A stretch of 64,000 nucleotides of DNA, taken from a virus. The stretch lies in IMG/VR virus record IMGVR_UViG_3300050821_009835, positions 186,001 through 250,000 of that record. One strand, given 5' to 3'. Under the pieces are notes generated by a model. The model was not told where the DNA came from and did not search any database. It saw only the letters and a list, made by a program, of their open reading frames with translations. The stretch's first letter is position 1; every line of letters starts with the position of its first letter. A program made the translations under genes and the position numbers. Positions 1 to 9,661 of the stretch are shown here, in pieces.

Positions 1-1
1 T

Positions 2-451
2 GTTGATGGTGCTGTTCCATACGGTGCCCCTTTCATCGACAGCATGGGAACTTTATATGGAACCACTGGAGGTGGGGGAGATTCCGATAGCGACGGTGTT
101 ATCTATCAGTATGTTCCTGGCGGTTTTCTAACCGTGCTTCACACTTTCGGTAATTCCGATGGTAAGCAACCTGTAGGTGAATTGGTATCATCCGGAACCA
201 AGTTGTGGGGTACTACAACTTACGGCGGTGCTCACTCTTGTGGAGTAGTATTCTCGTACTCTGGAACTACATACACTGATGTGTATGACTTCCAGGGCGG
301 AACTACTGATGGGTGTAATACTTATGCTCCCATCACTTTTGACGGTGGCAGTATGTATACCATGACCAACAGAGGCGGAAACAACGGCGGTTCAATGGCA
401 CCCGGTTGTTCCAGAAGTGGGTGCGGAGTCTTGGTAAAGATAAACCCTTAG
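2..451 (+). CDS. GloVer-repeat protein, C-terminal end (partial)
   Basis: The frame is open to the left edge, so only the last ~150 residues are present. They carry a repeated pattern of the GloVer type: a dG-x-P-x-x-x-f-x-d stretch followed by GTLYGTT and a glycine run, then GVIYQYVPGG, later LWGTTTYGG and GVVFSYS. In known proteins such repeats build beta-propeller-like or elongated surface structures. Function here is unknown; a virion appendage or a secreted host-derived protein both fit. It ends just before a strong hairpin terminator. The repeat assignment is from pattern recognition only. Confidence 0.7.
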   Translation, partial: VDGAVPYGAPFIDSMGTLYGTTGGGGDSDSDGVIYQYVPGGFLTVLHTFGNSDGKQPVGELVSSGTKLWGTTTYGGAHSCGVVFSYSGTTYTDVYDFQGGTTDGCNTYAPITFDGGSMYTMTNRGGNNGGSMAPGCSRSGCGVLVKINP

Positions 452-473
452 ACGTTAATAATTTAGATTAACC

Positions 474-503
474 GGGGCACCTTTAAAAGGTGCCCCATTT
501 GTT
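474..503. terminator. bidirectional rho-independent terminator
   Basis: A perfect 8-bp stem GGGGCACC/GGTGCCCC (474-481 with 489-496) closes an A/T loop and is followed by ATTTGTTTT on the plus strand. It lies between two convergent genes that end at 451 (+) and 504 (-), so it can serve both. Confidence 0.8.
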
Positions 504-1121
504 TTACGAGACAGTTGGGGAAGAACTGCCAGGTAGGGGTCCAAATTTAGGTTTGGCCTTTTGTTTTGCTCTAATCTTTTCTATCACTGTCCAGGCTCTA
601 GCTAGTTCTGCTTCTCCAGCTTCATTCATCTCTAACTTTTGGGCATTGCATAAAGCTGAAAGTGTGACCATGACGCCACCAACCTCTTGGAATTTTTCTC
701 CCACAGGGCGATTAAAGACATAGTCCACTAATTTGTGCGCTTCTTCTTGAGTTGTTCCACAGGCCTGAACAAGTTCTAGGGCTTCCTCAAGGAATCTGTG
801 ATTACGTTCCACTTTATCGGTTGCAATCTCTTTGCCGAAGCAAGCATACAACCAATCGCGAACTCTGTTTTGGTAAGATTGTTTCTGAATTGACATGACC
901 ACAAAATTACTGGGCTGCATGGCTTGACAGGACGCGGCTATGTAGGGTACGCTGAGGAGGATCTCTCGTCCAGAATAGAGTTTTGTTGTGGGATCCCATT
1001 CTCTGAGTAATAATTCATCACCAACTTGGTACCCACGGTCGTTTTTGCGTACCTCGAAAGTTTTGGTACCGGATAAGATAGTGGTGAAATAGATAGGCCA
1101 GCATTTCAATTCATGTTTCAT
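504..1121 (-). CDS. DUF3850 (ASCH-like) / MazG-like fusion protein
   Basis: 205 residues. Residues ~1-75 (MKHELKCWPIYFTTILSGTK then TFEVRKNDRGYQVGDELLL) match the DUF3850 group of the PUA/ASCH-like fold, thought to bind RNA or modified bases. Residues ~80-205 look like an all-alpha MazG-type NTP pyrophosphohydrolase, with the E-E-A-x-E-L motif (FLEEALELVQACG) and a later EVGGVMVTLSALC helix where the second acidic pair would sit. MazG-type enzymes hydrolyse NTPs or (p)ppGpp and are common in phages. The fusion with DUF3850 is less usual. It is transcribed against the neighbouring tail operon. Domain calls are by motif; substrate unknown. Confidence 0.7.
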   Translation of the reverse strand: MKHELKCWPIYFTTILSGTKTFEVRKNDRGYQVGDELLLREWDPTTKLYSGREILLSVPYIAASCQAMQPSNFVVMSIQKQSYQNRVRDWLYACFGKEIATDKVERNHRFLEEALELVQACGTTQEEAHKLVDYVFNRPVGEKFQEVGGVMVTLSALCNAQKLEMNEAGEAELARAWTVIEKIRAKQKAKPKFGPLPGSSSPTVS

Positions 1122-1191
1122 CCTGTTTAATACTCAGGTATTTAGACACCGCTAGTGAATCTTGGACTTACGGCTGTCAGCAACAGGTTGT

Positions 1192-1674
1192 ATGGATGAA
1201 CTATTTGAAGTAAAACTCCTTAATTACACCTTTCGTTTCAAAAGACTTACATGGCGAGAGGAGTTTCTTATCAAATTTCCCAAAGGGAAGGATCAAACAA
1301 GGGTGTATCTTTCTCATGCACTTAAAGAAGTATCTGGCCTTTCGGTAGAAACGATTGAAGAAGCCACACGTATTTTGGAGGCTCTTCCATCAGCCATTTC
1401 TAGTCGAGTTTTTCGTATCTATAAAGGACAGATTCAACCCAATCAGAGATTTGAAACGGCAGCTTTGTACAAAGCCCCAGAACCCAATAAGTTCCGGGTG
1501 TTGCTACAAGACGATGAGACTGAGAAAGACGAACTTGCTGAGCGGGCGCGCATACGACTGGAACAGCAATTTGGTCATCGTGAAGTTGCCGCAGCCACGG
1601 CAGTAGATCTTCAGATTTTAAAGGCTTCTAAATTACGTGGAGCCATTAAGGCAAGTCCAGAAAATGTCTCTTAA
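1192..1674 (+). CDS. tail-operon protein, possible tail assembly chaperone
   Basis: 160 residues from ATG 1192; an in-frame TTG at 1162 would add ten residues, but neither start has a strong ribosome-binding site. No motif is recognised. It is the first gene of the plus-strand tail operon, two genes upstream of the tape measure, which is where phages put tail assembly chaperones. It overlaps the next gene by 11 bases in another frame. The chaperone role is inferred from position only. Confidence 0.55.
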   Translation: MDELFEVKLLNYTFRFKRLTWREEFLIKFPKGKDQTRVYLSHALKEVSGLSVETIEEATRILEALPSAISSRVFRIYKGQIQPNQRFETAALYKAPEPNKFRVLLQDDETEKDELAERARIRLEQQFGHREVAAATAVDLQILKASKLRGAIKASPENVS

Positions 1675-2818
1675 AACCGAACCCGCTAAGACTGACTCCC
1701 AGGTTTTTGGCGCTGGGGTTAAGCTTCTTCGACCGCGTAATCAGAAGGAGAAGAACGCATTGAGTGTCTCTGGGGTAGATCTGATGCGTAAGATTAGCGA
1801 AGGTGTAGTTCCACAAGCTTCTACTGCGCAAATTTTAGAAGTGCGAACGGTGATCTCCAAAAATTGCGAAGAGTTGATTGAACAAGGAGCGCGTATTCGC
1901 CCGTTAATGTCGGGCAATAAACAGATTGGTTGGGTTCGAGGCTTGCACATTGTAGAACGGAAGCTTTTGCAAAGATGGATTTTTGATACCAATGAATTTC
2001 TTGCTGCCGTAATGAAAACATGCACAACTTTGACAGTAGAAGAAATCAATCAATTGTCGGGTTTTGAGATGCGTAGATTAGCTGAGTTAATAGCAAAAAT
2101 GGGCGTATACGATTTATCACTTTTCCCGTATTTATCCGCTTTTGTGACAACATCAACTTCAGAAAATCTTTGGTACAGCCGAGGGACACAACTTTCATCA
2201 TATGATAATCGAATTGTCCATTTTCCCGATGGACACTCCATGACTATTCTAGCTCCACCGGAGCATGCAAAACTCTGGGCTACACTTTGCAATTATCGTG
2301 AAGCGGCCAAACGACGATTGGATGACAATTTTAATGCCCTTATGATCGTAGGGGTTTGGGCAGGCAAAAGTGCAGAGCCTATTCGCAATGACTTACGATC
2401 TGCACAAAAAGCGATGGCTGTGGATTCTATGGTACCTTGGGAAGAAGTTGTTCGTATTCAAAGAGAAACTGATTTGGACGATGGTTGGGCTCATTCCGGT
2501 GTGGATGATTCTGTAGAAGGGTTGCAGAAAGAACTCAAAGGTTTGTTTTCCAACGATAAGCATGAGAAATTCATGATGAAATTCTACGAACAGCAGAAAC
2601 AAAAGGCGGAAGCTGAAAAGAGACAAGCTGAAGAAATGCTGGCTCGACGCGGTGGCCCTGGTGTTAGGTCCACAATTGGAACGGAAGTCTTTACAGAACA
2701 AGAAGTTAGGCAGAGAGAGCAGGATCTTAAAAAGGGACGCCCCGTTCTTTTGCCTGTTCGAGATCGTGGGGAAACGCCGGATGATCCAGAGAAACGGATT
2801 CAGAAATACAGGTCTTAA
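1664..2818 (+). CDS. tail-operon protein of unknown function
   Basis: 384 residues from ATG 1664; the frame stays open upstream to GTG 1637 and beyond. The body is mixed alpha/beta with no recognised motif. The last ~110 residues are highly charged, with a predicted coiled coil (FYEQQKQKAEAEKRQAEEML) and a basic tail. It overlaps the preceding gene by 11 bases in the +1 frame. Its place between a chaperone-like gene and the tape measure suggests a role in tail assembly or a structural tail part. No function can be assigned. Confidence 0.6.
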   Translation: MSLKTEPAKTDSQVFGAGVKLLRPRNQKEKNALSVSGVDLMRKISEGVVPQASTAQILEVRTVISKNCEELIEQGARIRPLMSGNKQIGWVRGLHIVERKLLQRWIFDTNEFLAAVMKTCTTLTVEEINQLSGFEMRRLAELIAKMGVYDLSLFPYLSAFVTTSTSENLWYSRGTQLSSYDNRIVHFPDGHSMTILAPPEHAKLWATLCNYREAAKRRLDDNFNALMIVGVWAGKSAEPIRNDLRSAQKAMAVDSMVPWEEVVRIQRETDLDDGWAHSGVDDSVEGLQKELKGLFSNDKHEKFMMKFYEQQKQKAEAEKRQAEEMLARRGGPGVRSTIGTEVFTEQEVRQREQDLKKGRPVLLPVRDRGETPDDPEKRIQKYRS

Positions 2819-2991
2819 ATCTCATTTAGGTCATGGAGGAAATCAACAAAATTGATGATTAGTTCTGTATCAGTACCGGGGAGGTTTTCTTCTGAAACAT
2901 TAGCCTGCTCTTTAAGATAGGAAAGGATCTGTTTTTCAATGAATCCTTCCAGGATTCTACGAGCAACAATGGGATTTTTAGGGCTTATCAT
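2815..2991 (-). CDS. small acidic protein, unknown
   Basis: 58 residues starting at ATG 2989-2991, chosen over an upstream ATG at 3003 because GGAGG lies five bases before it (minus strand). Predicted helical and acidic, ending FVDFLHDLNEI. It is a lone minus-strand gene inside the plus-strand tail operon and overlaps the end of the preceding plus-strand gene by four bases. No family recognised. Confidence 0.6.
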   Translation of the reverse strand: MISPKNPIVARRILEGFIEKQILSYLKEQANVSEENLPGTDTELIINFVDFLHDLNEI

Positions 2992-3072
2992 TGAGTCCTC
3001 CATTCATATGCTACGGGAACGTTAACGAAATCAGGTATGTCACCTGAGAATTCCATAGAACAAGGAGTGTTT

Positions 3073-3669
3073 ATGGCAGAGACAGTGCAGTCGCAAGTTA
3101 AGGAAGAAACACCAAAGTCTGTTGATGAAATCATATTTAACCTGAAAAATTTTGGCATTGAGGATTCAGAAGAAATCCTTACCCTGAAAGCAGGCGGTCA
3201 AGAACATCACATCCGTATATCCAACATCCCGACTGAGGGCGAGTTGATGTCTATTATGGCCTGTGAGGATGTTAAAGGCTATGCATGGCTCCAGCGCGTT
3301 AAGGCAGAAGTGCTCTCGCGTGCTATTTCGTATATAGATGGAGTTTCAGTTAAAACTCTTGAAAACAAGATGTTTACTGATCCGACAACTAAAAATCAAA
3401 TGCTTTGGCAGCCAGCTCTTCGAAACGTCATCTTGACTTGGGGCATGGAGATCATGAATGTGCTCTGGAAGGTTTTCATGGTTCACAGTCAGCGTATTGA
3501 AGATCGTTTAAAAGATGCATTTCCAGATTCCGCATTGATGACAGACGTTGAGAAGCGATTTGTAGAACTCGCTGTTCAGGATATCGAAGATCAAACTCGA
3601 GATATGATCAAAGATCGTCTCAGCACGATGGTGGAAGAAAACGCAGAAGAAAGTGCTCCCAAGGTTTAA
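3073..3669 (+). CDS. tail-operon protein upstream of tape measure
   Basis: 198 residues. Start chosen at ATG 3073 because AAGGAG sits six bases before it; an upstream in-frame ATG at 3037 lacks such a site. Opens MAETVQSQVKEETPKSVDEI and is rich in helices. It stops three bases before the tape-measure start, the usual position of a tail tube-associated or assembly protein. No motif identifies it. Confidence 0.65.
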   Translation: MAETVQSQVKEETPKSVDEIIFNLKNFGIEDSEEILTLKAGGQEHHIRISNIPTEGELMSIMACEDVKGYAWLQRVKAEVLSRAISYIDGVSVKTLENKMFTDPTTKNQMLWQPALRNVILTWGMEIMNVLWKVFMVHSQRIEDRLKDAFPDSALMTDVEKRFVELAVQDIEDQTRDMIKDRLSTMVEENAEESAPKV

Positions 3670-3672
3670 TAG

Positions 3673-6600
3673 ATGGCTGATCAACCTATCAATACGCCGC
3701 CCAATTTTTCGCAGACCGGAGCTGGAGTTCCGCCTGCGAATTTTCAAGCACAGCAAACTGCGCAGAAAGCAGTCAATGATTTGTTAGGGGATCAAGTTAA
3801 ACTTACCAACACCGTAGCAGATATTTGGAAGGAACTCCCGGATTCTATCAAAGCTACAGTCAATGTAACTCAGGATTGGCAAACCAAGTTGAAGGGCATC
3901 GTCAAGTACACGGAAGATTATGAAGATGCTTTTAAACGAATGTTGCAGCTCAGTAAGCAATATGGGGAAACTGGTATTTTCCGGGCCAAGAATTATGGTG
4001 ACTTACTCAAGAATCTGCAAGATCTAAAAGAAGCTCAAAACAAGCTGATGAAAGACGGGTTCTTTGATAAGACTCAGCAACGTGAATTGAAGCGGCAAAC
4101 TGATTTTCTCAGCATGGCTATTGAGAAGGTTGGTAAGAATATGGAGAAAGCGGGAAAGAGAGCAAAAGATGCTATCGATCCAGAGCTTCTTGCAGAAGTG
4201 GGCGAAAACGCACGTAAGGCCTCTGCCGATATTGAGAAGATGGGACGAGCTTGGAATAATGTTCACTTGCGTCCATTAACAAGCAATCTGGCAAGGATGA
4301 ATGACGCTCTTGGAGGTTCTTCTCAATTTTTGAGCAGAGTTACAGAGCGAGCAACTAAGTTTGCAGGAATTGCCACCAAACTGGAAAAAGTTAAGAGTGA
4401 AGCTGCCCACACTGCGAAATTGTCAATGAAAGAAACCTTTGGCAAATTGACTCCAAGGGAACAGTTGACAGCCAGAGCTGCTGGGTTGACGGGTAAACCT
4501 TCTGACAAGCGATTGAGCAAGCAGACTCGCGAACAAATTCGAAAGGATCTAGCCAGAAACGTGACAGAGCAGGCAGGTGGGGGTGGATTCATTGATCGCT
4601 TCCTTACACAACGGGCCATGAAGCAAGTTGCCGATGCTGCTCAACGAACTTCAGAAGGTGGGCAATCACAGACCGGATTTTTAGGGAGGGCTTACCAAGC
4701 GGGGGGTGGTTCGGTCATGCGAGGAGCCTCTAATATGGCTCAGGGCGCGGGTGCCGGGTTTTTAGCTCATCAGGCAGAGGCAGCTGCTAATTTGAGCCCA
4801 TACCTCATGGTGGCAGAACTCATTGCAAAGTTTATCGATGCTAATGCTAAGGCGAACTCAGAAATCGCCACTAGTTTGGGAGAAGCAGGCATATTTGGTG
4901 GAGGAGCATCCGGCGTTAAGGATTTGATGAATGTTCGTAAAGCTCTTCGTTCTGAAAACATGGGATTTAACTTTACTGGAGAGAGTTATCAGAAAAATCT
5001 AAAGATTGCTCAAGCTATCAAAGAAGGTGGTGTTAATCTCCCCGAACTTGCAGGAGGCGTTCGTCCTGAAGAAACTGGTGGCGTAGGCATGGTAAAGAAT
5101 ATCGCTTATCATGGCGCGAAACTTGCAGGCTATCTTGACGAAGGTGCGGCAGCAAAAGAAATCATGAAAGTGCTGCAGGAGTACCATACATCCTTCACTG
5201 GTGTTCAAGACTTCTTCGAACATATCAATCGTGACACGGCTCGAGCAGGCATTACAACCACGAAATACATCGGCATCATTGATGAAGTTAACAAGCAGTT
5301 TGATCGTTTTGGCATGTCACTTGAACAGACCGTAACTACAATGCGAATGCTGGGTCGTACTGGCACTCAATCTGCGGAAGATGTTAGAGATGCTATGGGA
5401 GCTATTACGAATGCAGGGCAGAAACGCACTTTTGAAATGCAGGCTTTTCTAGGAATGCAGACTGCTAGAACCCCTGGTGCTCCAGAAGAACAGGTTCGTT
5501 ATCAAGAGTCTAACGTTGCCGTAGCTAAGAAGCGTGCGCAGGAAGCCTTGGGAATACCGTCTATTGGCTTGGATGCAACGCAAGTTAAAAGCCGCGACGA
5601 TGTTAGAGAAATGAAAGCTCACCTTGCGCGTTCTGGCGGTGGTACACCCGCTGAACGCCAGACTGCTATGGATGCGCTCAATCAATTGGATATGGAAATG
5701 CAGCGTCTAGAAGGGTCTAAGAAAGTTAGAGATCTCGCGCATGCCGGGAGATTTGGTGAAGCTGGTTTGGCTCAAGCTTCGCAAAATTCGATGTTAGGGT
5801 ACAATTTAACTGGGTCAACGATGGAACAATTTCGCGCTATTCAGGTTGCTTTACAACATGCAAACAAGGGGAAGGGTTACACGCTGCAACAAGTTATGGG
5901 AGGAGCAGGTGCGACTGATCCAACACTCGTGAAACTTATGGAAGCCTTGCAGACTGACCCATCAATACTACAAAAGATGCTACGTGTGTTTGATGCACAG
6001 GGGCATGCCACTATGCAGGGTGCGCGGCAAGGAATCCTGGGGGAAGAAACCTATAAACAGCTTGTGGGCATTGCTGATCAGCATGGTTTGAAGATGAAGG
6101 GAAGCACACCTCAAGGAAAAATTCAGAGCTTGTCCGGTACAGATCAAGATAAATTGGCTATCTATCTTGCGGACAATGAGAACATTCTAAAAGAGATCAT
6201 GAAGACTGAGGCTGGCGCCAATGCATTAGCTCAGGACAAGATTGATCAGGATGAAAAGGATCGTCAACGTGAAAAAGCTGAAGAAGTCGCAACTGCATCG
6301 CGTCCTTTAGCAGATGTTTTCGCTGATGCTTTCGAAAATTTGTTTGTTACAATTAGTGCACCAGTTGAAGATATTTATGAGTTGCTCTCACGTTCACCTT
6401 TAGGGTCTAAATTACATAAAGAAGAAACTGCTCGTCTTCGTGAAATGTACGGCGGTGCAGATCCAACCACTGGTGTTTCTGGACCTCAAGCGGAGTATTT
6501 TGAAAAAGTGATCGCTCACCTTGAAGATATGAAAGTTCAATCAAAGGCAGACCTCGCTAGAGTTAATCAGGAATTAGAGACTCAGACAGACCCGAAAAAG

Positions 6601-7086
6601 ATCATAGGGCTTCAAGCGCAAAAGAATCAATTAGAAGGCACACAAAAACGGGTCATCGGGTTAGAAGAATCGTTAAAACACACAGCTCTTTCGGCAACAG
6701 GTCCGCGAGGCATTGTGGATAGAGAAGCCGGGACAAACGCCTACGGTTTAATGAAGGCAGCAGATGATATGATGCCTCTTATGGAAAAGGGGCTGAAAAA
6801 GATAGACGAGAGTGTCTCTAGTCAGCAAGAGGGGGCTCTAAAATATTTGGATCCTAAATGGCTTGGGAGTTTGGTTCCCGTTTTGCCCACCTCTGCACTT
6901 AAAACGTCTACTCCTACAACCAATGTAACTATTCAAAACAATGGATCATATTTGTACCCGAATCTAGGGGGCAAAACCCCGAGCATTAATCAGACTGAGG
7001 GTCACAGTGCTATTCAACAAGTAGGTGATCAACCGCCTCCAAGCACCAGACATCAAGTGGCGGGAGTGACAGGAACAGGACAGTAA
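3673..7086 (+). CDS. tape measure protein
   Basis: 1137 residues, largely helical with long charged stretches (about residues 30-300 and 850-1020) separated by Gly/Ala-rich, more hydrophobic segments near 330-430, the typical make-up of a tail length-determining protein. Position supports this: it follows small tail genes and precedes the lysozyme-bearing tail protein, hub and spike. The C-terminus is Pro/Thr/Gln-rich and probably flexible. Tape measures run inside the tail tube and set its length. Assigned from size, composition and synteny rather than a conserved motif. Confidence 0.7.
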   Translation: MADQPINTPPNFSQTGAGVPPANFQAQQTAQKAVNDLLGDQVKLTNTVADIWKELPDSIKATVNVTQDWQTKLKGIVKYTEDYEDAFKRMLQLSKQYGETGIFRAKNYGDLLKNLQDLKEAQNKLMKDGFFDKTQQRELKRQTDFLSMAIEKVGKNMEKAGKRAKDAIDPELLAEVGENARKASADIEKMGRAWNNVHLRPLTSNLARMNDALGGSSQFLSRVTERATKFAGIATKLEKVKSEAAHTAKLSMKETFGKLTPREQLTARAAGLTGKPSDKRLSKQTREQIRKDLARNVTEQAGGGGFIDRFLTQRAMKQVADAAQRTSEGGQSQTGFLGRAYQAGGGSVMRGASNMAQGAGAGFLAHQAEAAANLSPYLMVAELIAKFIDANAKANSEIATSLGEAGIFGGGASGVKDLMNVRKALRSENMGFNFTGESYQKNLKIAQAIKEGGVNLPELAGGVRPEETGGVGMVKNIAYHGAKLAGYLDEGAAAKEIMKVLQEYHTSFTGVQDFFEHINRDTARAGITTTKYIGIIDEVNKQFDRFGMSLEQTVTTMRMLGRTGTQSAEDVRDAMGAITNAGQKRTFEMQAFLGMQTARTPGAPEEQVRYQESNVAVAKKRAQEALGIPSIGLDATQVKSRDDVREMKAHLARSGGGTPAERQTAMDALNQLDMEMQRLEGSKKVRDLAHAGRFGEAGLAQASQNSMLGYNLTGSTMEQFRAIQVALQHANKGKGYTLQQVMGGAGATDPTLVKLMEALQTDPSILQKMLRVFDAQGHATMQGARQGILGEETYKQLVGIADQHGLKMKGSTPQGKIQSLSGTDQDKLAIYLADNENILKEIMKTEAGANALAQDKIDQDEKDRQREKAEEVATASRPLADVFADAFENLFVTISAPVEDIYELLSRSPLGSKLHKEETARLREMYGGADPTTGVSGPQAEYFEKVIAHLEDMKVQSKADLARVNQELETQTDPKKIIGLQAQKNQLEGTQKRVIGLEESLKHTALSATGPRGIVDREAGTNAYGLMKAADDMMPLMEKGLKKIDESVSSQQEGALKYLDPKWLGSLVPVLPTSALKTSTPTTNVTIQNNGSYLYPNLGGKTPSINQTEGHSAIQQVGDQPPPSTRHQVAGVTGTGQ

Positions 7087-7087
7087 T

Positions 7088-8551
7088 ATGGCTAGCGGAA
7101 CCGGAACCCCGTTAACTCCAGCGCAGATTACACAGTATGCAGAGAATGCCGGCTTCACTGGTCCTGCTCTCACCACAGCTGTGGCTATAGCTGAGGCAGA
7201 AAGTTCTGGGTACACTAATGCTAACGGGGATACAACCCTGACTCCTGGGGGTTCTGTGGGGCTTTGGCAAGTTAATTTAGAAGCCCATCCGCAGTATAGT
7301 GCTGATCAGCTTCAAGATCCACAAGCAAATGCCGATGCGGCCTTTGCTATTTACCAAGATAAGGGCGATTCGTTTTCTTCTTGGTCCACTTATAACAACG
7401 GAGCATATCAACAGTTTTTACCCTCTGCTCAATCCGCTGCTGGGGATACAGCTAACCTTGTTGGAATAGGAGCTAATCAAAGTCAGGAGAGAGTTGCTGG
7501 TGCTTATAATTCTTTGACTAATAACGACATTAGCACAGCGACTTACGAGAGTCTGAATCCCTCCGTTGTTATTGTAAAACAAGGTGCCGCTGCGCTCGCA
7601 AATCAGCCTTGGTATCAAGACCCTGGTATGGTGATCTTTAATGCTCGGGCAAGAGCGCAGGCTACTCCTGTTTCTTTCAATGTGATTTTAACTGATAATT
7701 CGACTCGATTTTTCTTGTCTAATAATGTTACAGGTATACCAATTGAGATTCAATTGAAAGCTAGTCTAAAAACCTTCAACGTCAATATGAAGCATATCTA
7801 CTTTAAGCAACCATCTAGAACAGGTTTTCACTTGACTTTGTGGGGTATGCAAGCAGACATAATAGAAGGTTCGGGCACTACGGGCATATTTATGAATCAG
7901 CTCGGCTTAACAGATTTTATGAGTGTGGGCAATGTCACCCCCGATCTTATTCAATTAGTAACTTCTGGATTCGCGCATACCAGTTCAAACTTTCAACAGA
8001 CTTCTCAAGCTCCCCCTTCGATAAATTCAAATGGTGCAGTTAATCAAGAGGCACCCGATGTCTTTACTCAGGTTGTACAGACGCAAACTAATTCGCTTCC
8101 TAGTTCATTTCGTGTTACGGCGCAAGATGCTTTTGTGGAGTTTCTTTCATTGTTCAAAATGAACGCCACAGTCTGGTTTTACAATCAGGCGTACAACACC
8201 TCATTGATAGATCAGGATCAAGCAGACGCCTCTGCGTGGTCACCCAAATTGGGTACGAGCAGTCAGCAGATGCACGGGCGCAACAATGATGTAATGACTA
8301 GGGGTTCTGTTGTTATGAAGTTAGAAGGGGCTAATTATTTTGGTTATTTCAAGTCCTTAAGCTGGACGCAGGATTCTAAAGATCCTTTTCAGTGGCATTT
8401 TAATTTTGTCTATCAAGTGGAACGCACGTCGACGATGCTGTATTACCCTTCGAGTAATTCATCGAATATGGCTTCTGTGCCAACACCAGTAACTAGTGTG
8501 CCCCAACCAACAGAAGTGGTTACTCATACTATAACTTTTCCTACAGAGTGA
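7088..8551 (+). CDS. tail protein with N-terminal lysozyme-like domain
   Basis: 487 residues, start one base after the tape-measure stop. Residues ~10-110 resemble a lytic transglycosylase/lysozyme fold: AIAEAESSG holds a candidate catalytic glutamate (about E38), followed by GSVGLWQVN and the N-A-x-x-A-F/Y-pattern DAAFAIYQDKG then WSTYNNG. The remaining ~370 residues are beta-rich and end in a strand pattern (FQWHFNFVYQVERT) resembling the next protein (YNYNFSLVFTAWKERF). Likely a virion-bound cell-wall enzyme that opens peptidoglycan during entry, at the tail tip. Catalysis is inferred from the motif. Confidence 0.7.
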   Translation: MASGTGTPLTPAQITQYAENAGFTGPALTTAVAIAEAESSGYTNANGDTTLTPGGSVGLWQVNLEAHPQYSADQLQDPQANADAAFAIYQDKGDSFSSWSTYNNGAYQQFLPSAQSAAGDTANLVGIGANQSQERVAGAYNSLTNNDISTATYESLNPSVVIVKQGAAALANQPWYQDPGMVIFNARARAQATPVSFNVILTDNSTRFFLSNNVTGIPIEIQLKASLKTFNVNMKHIYFKQPSRTGFHLTLWGMQADIIEGSGTTGIFMNQLGLTDFMSVGNVTPDLIQLVTSGFAHTSSNFQQTSQAPPSINSNGAVNQEAPDVFTQVVQTQTNSLPSSFRVTAQDAFVEFLSLFKMNATVWFYNQAYNTSLIDQDQADASAWSPKLGTSSQQMHGRNNDVMTRGSVVMKLEGANYFGYFKSLSWTQDSKDPFQWHFNFVYQVERTSTMLYYPSSNSSNMASVPTPVTSVPQPTEVVTHTITFPTE

Positions 8552-8554
8552 TTT

Positions 8555-9658
8555 ATGGCTAATGGTTTTGTCAATCCGGGTAGCAGTGGGCCGAACGATC
8601 TTTCGGATATCCAGTATACAACTCCAGCTTACTCTGAGGTTACGCCACAACAGCTCCCTATTCGTGGTGAGAAGCGCATTATTCCTAGTCAGATCAATCT
8701 TTCTTCCCTTCAAAGTGCTGCAGATGCTGCTATTCAGCAGCAAGGTGGCAATCCATCAGAATTTTCGAGCATACAACTTTCAGATTTTACGACTACGGCA
8801 TCAACATCCCCCTTTGTTGATTATATGTTCATTCGTATTCCTCATCGCGGCGTGAACCCACAAGGAAAACCGGATCCAGGTTACTCAGCCACTTATCAAT
8901 TTCTGATTAATCCAGAAACTTTGCAGATTAATCGCAGCACCGTAGATCAACAATCCCTTACACGTGGTGGCTGGCAATTCGGGGTTTGGGGCGAGGATAT
9001 GCAGCAGATATCTATGCAAGGTCAGACAGCGGGTCAATACTGGACATATGGTTTAACAGATAAGTTTCATCAATTCACTGAATCTTACCGCAATCTCCAG
9101 CAACTCCTTATGGTCTTTGAGAACAATGGATACTTTTTTGAGGGCGAACAAGCTGGGCAGGGTCCGCTTGCAGCCGATTTTACACGACGTCGCATTAAAA
9201 TGCATCAAGATGTCGAGCTCATTGTTGGTAATTTTGTTTGGTCGGGTATGTTCGATAGCATGAATATAACAGATTCCGCTGATCATTCATACAATTACAA
9301 CTTCTCTCTCGTCTTCACGGCTTGGAAAGAACGGTTTCGGAGTGGTTCACCTTATAACGACACTTTGCATAATGATGTTCAACGAGGGCATTCGTATTCT
9401 TCGTATCAAGGGGCGCAACAGTTGGCAGCAATCACAGCCCAAGCCACAGCATTGCCGTTGACCAGTCTTCCCTATGTACCGCCTCCGAGTATTACACCTT
9501 TGCCTCCAAATGGAGGGCCGCAATCTCCTGCCGTGGCTTCTTCACAACAAGAAGATGCAACGGTTAATGTTGATTCAACCGCTTACGTCACCGGGTACAA
9601 TTCAGGGACGGCGTTTTTAAATGGAGTGATTTCGCCGTTCTTTACGGCGACACCATAA
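8555..9658 (+). CDS. baseplate/tail structural protein
   Basis: 367 residues. The central part (about 85-260) is beta-rich, with FLINPETLQINRS, SLTRGGWQFGVWGEDMQQ and a C-terminal strand block shared with the preceding tail lysozyme, suggesting the two are paralogous tail parts. The last ~80 residues are Pro/Ala/Thr-rich linker. It sits between the tail lysozyme and the hub, with spacers of three bases. A hub-proximal baseplate role is inferred from position. Confidence 0.6.
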   Translation: MANGFVNPGSSGPNDLSDIQYTTPAYSEVTPQQLPIRGEKRIIPSQINLSSLQSAADAAIQQQGGNPSEFSSIQLSDFTTTASTSPFVDYMFIRIPHRGVNPQGKPDPGYSATYQFLINPETLQINRSTVDQQSLTRGGWQFGVWGEDMQQISMQGQTAGQYWTYGLTDKFHQFTESYRNLQQLLMVFENNGYFFEGEQAGQGPLAADFTRRRIKMHQDVELIVGNFVWSGMFDSMNITDSADHSYNYNFSLVFTAWKERFRSGSPYNDTLHNDVQRGHSYSSYQGAQQLAAITAQATALPLTSLPYVPPPSITPLPPNGGPQSPAVASSQQEDATVNVDSTAYVTGYNSGTAFLNGVISPFFTATP

Positions 9659-9661
9659 CTT

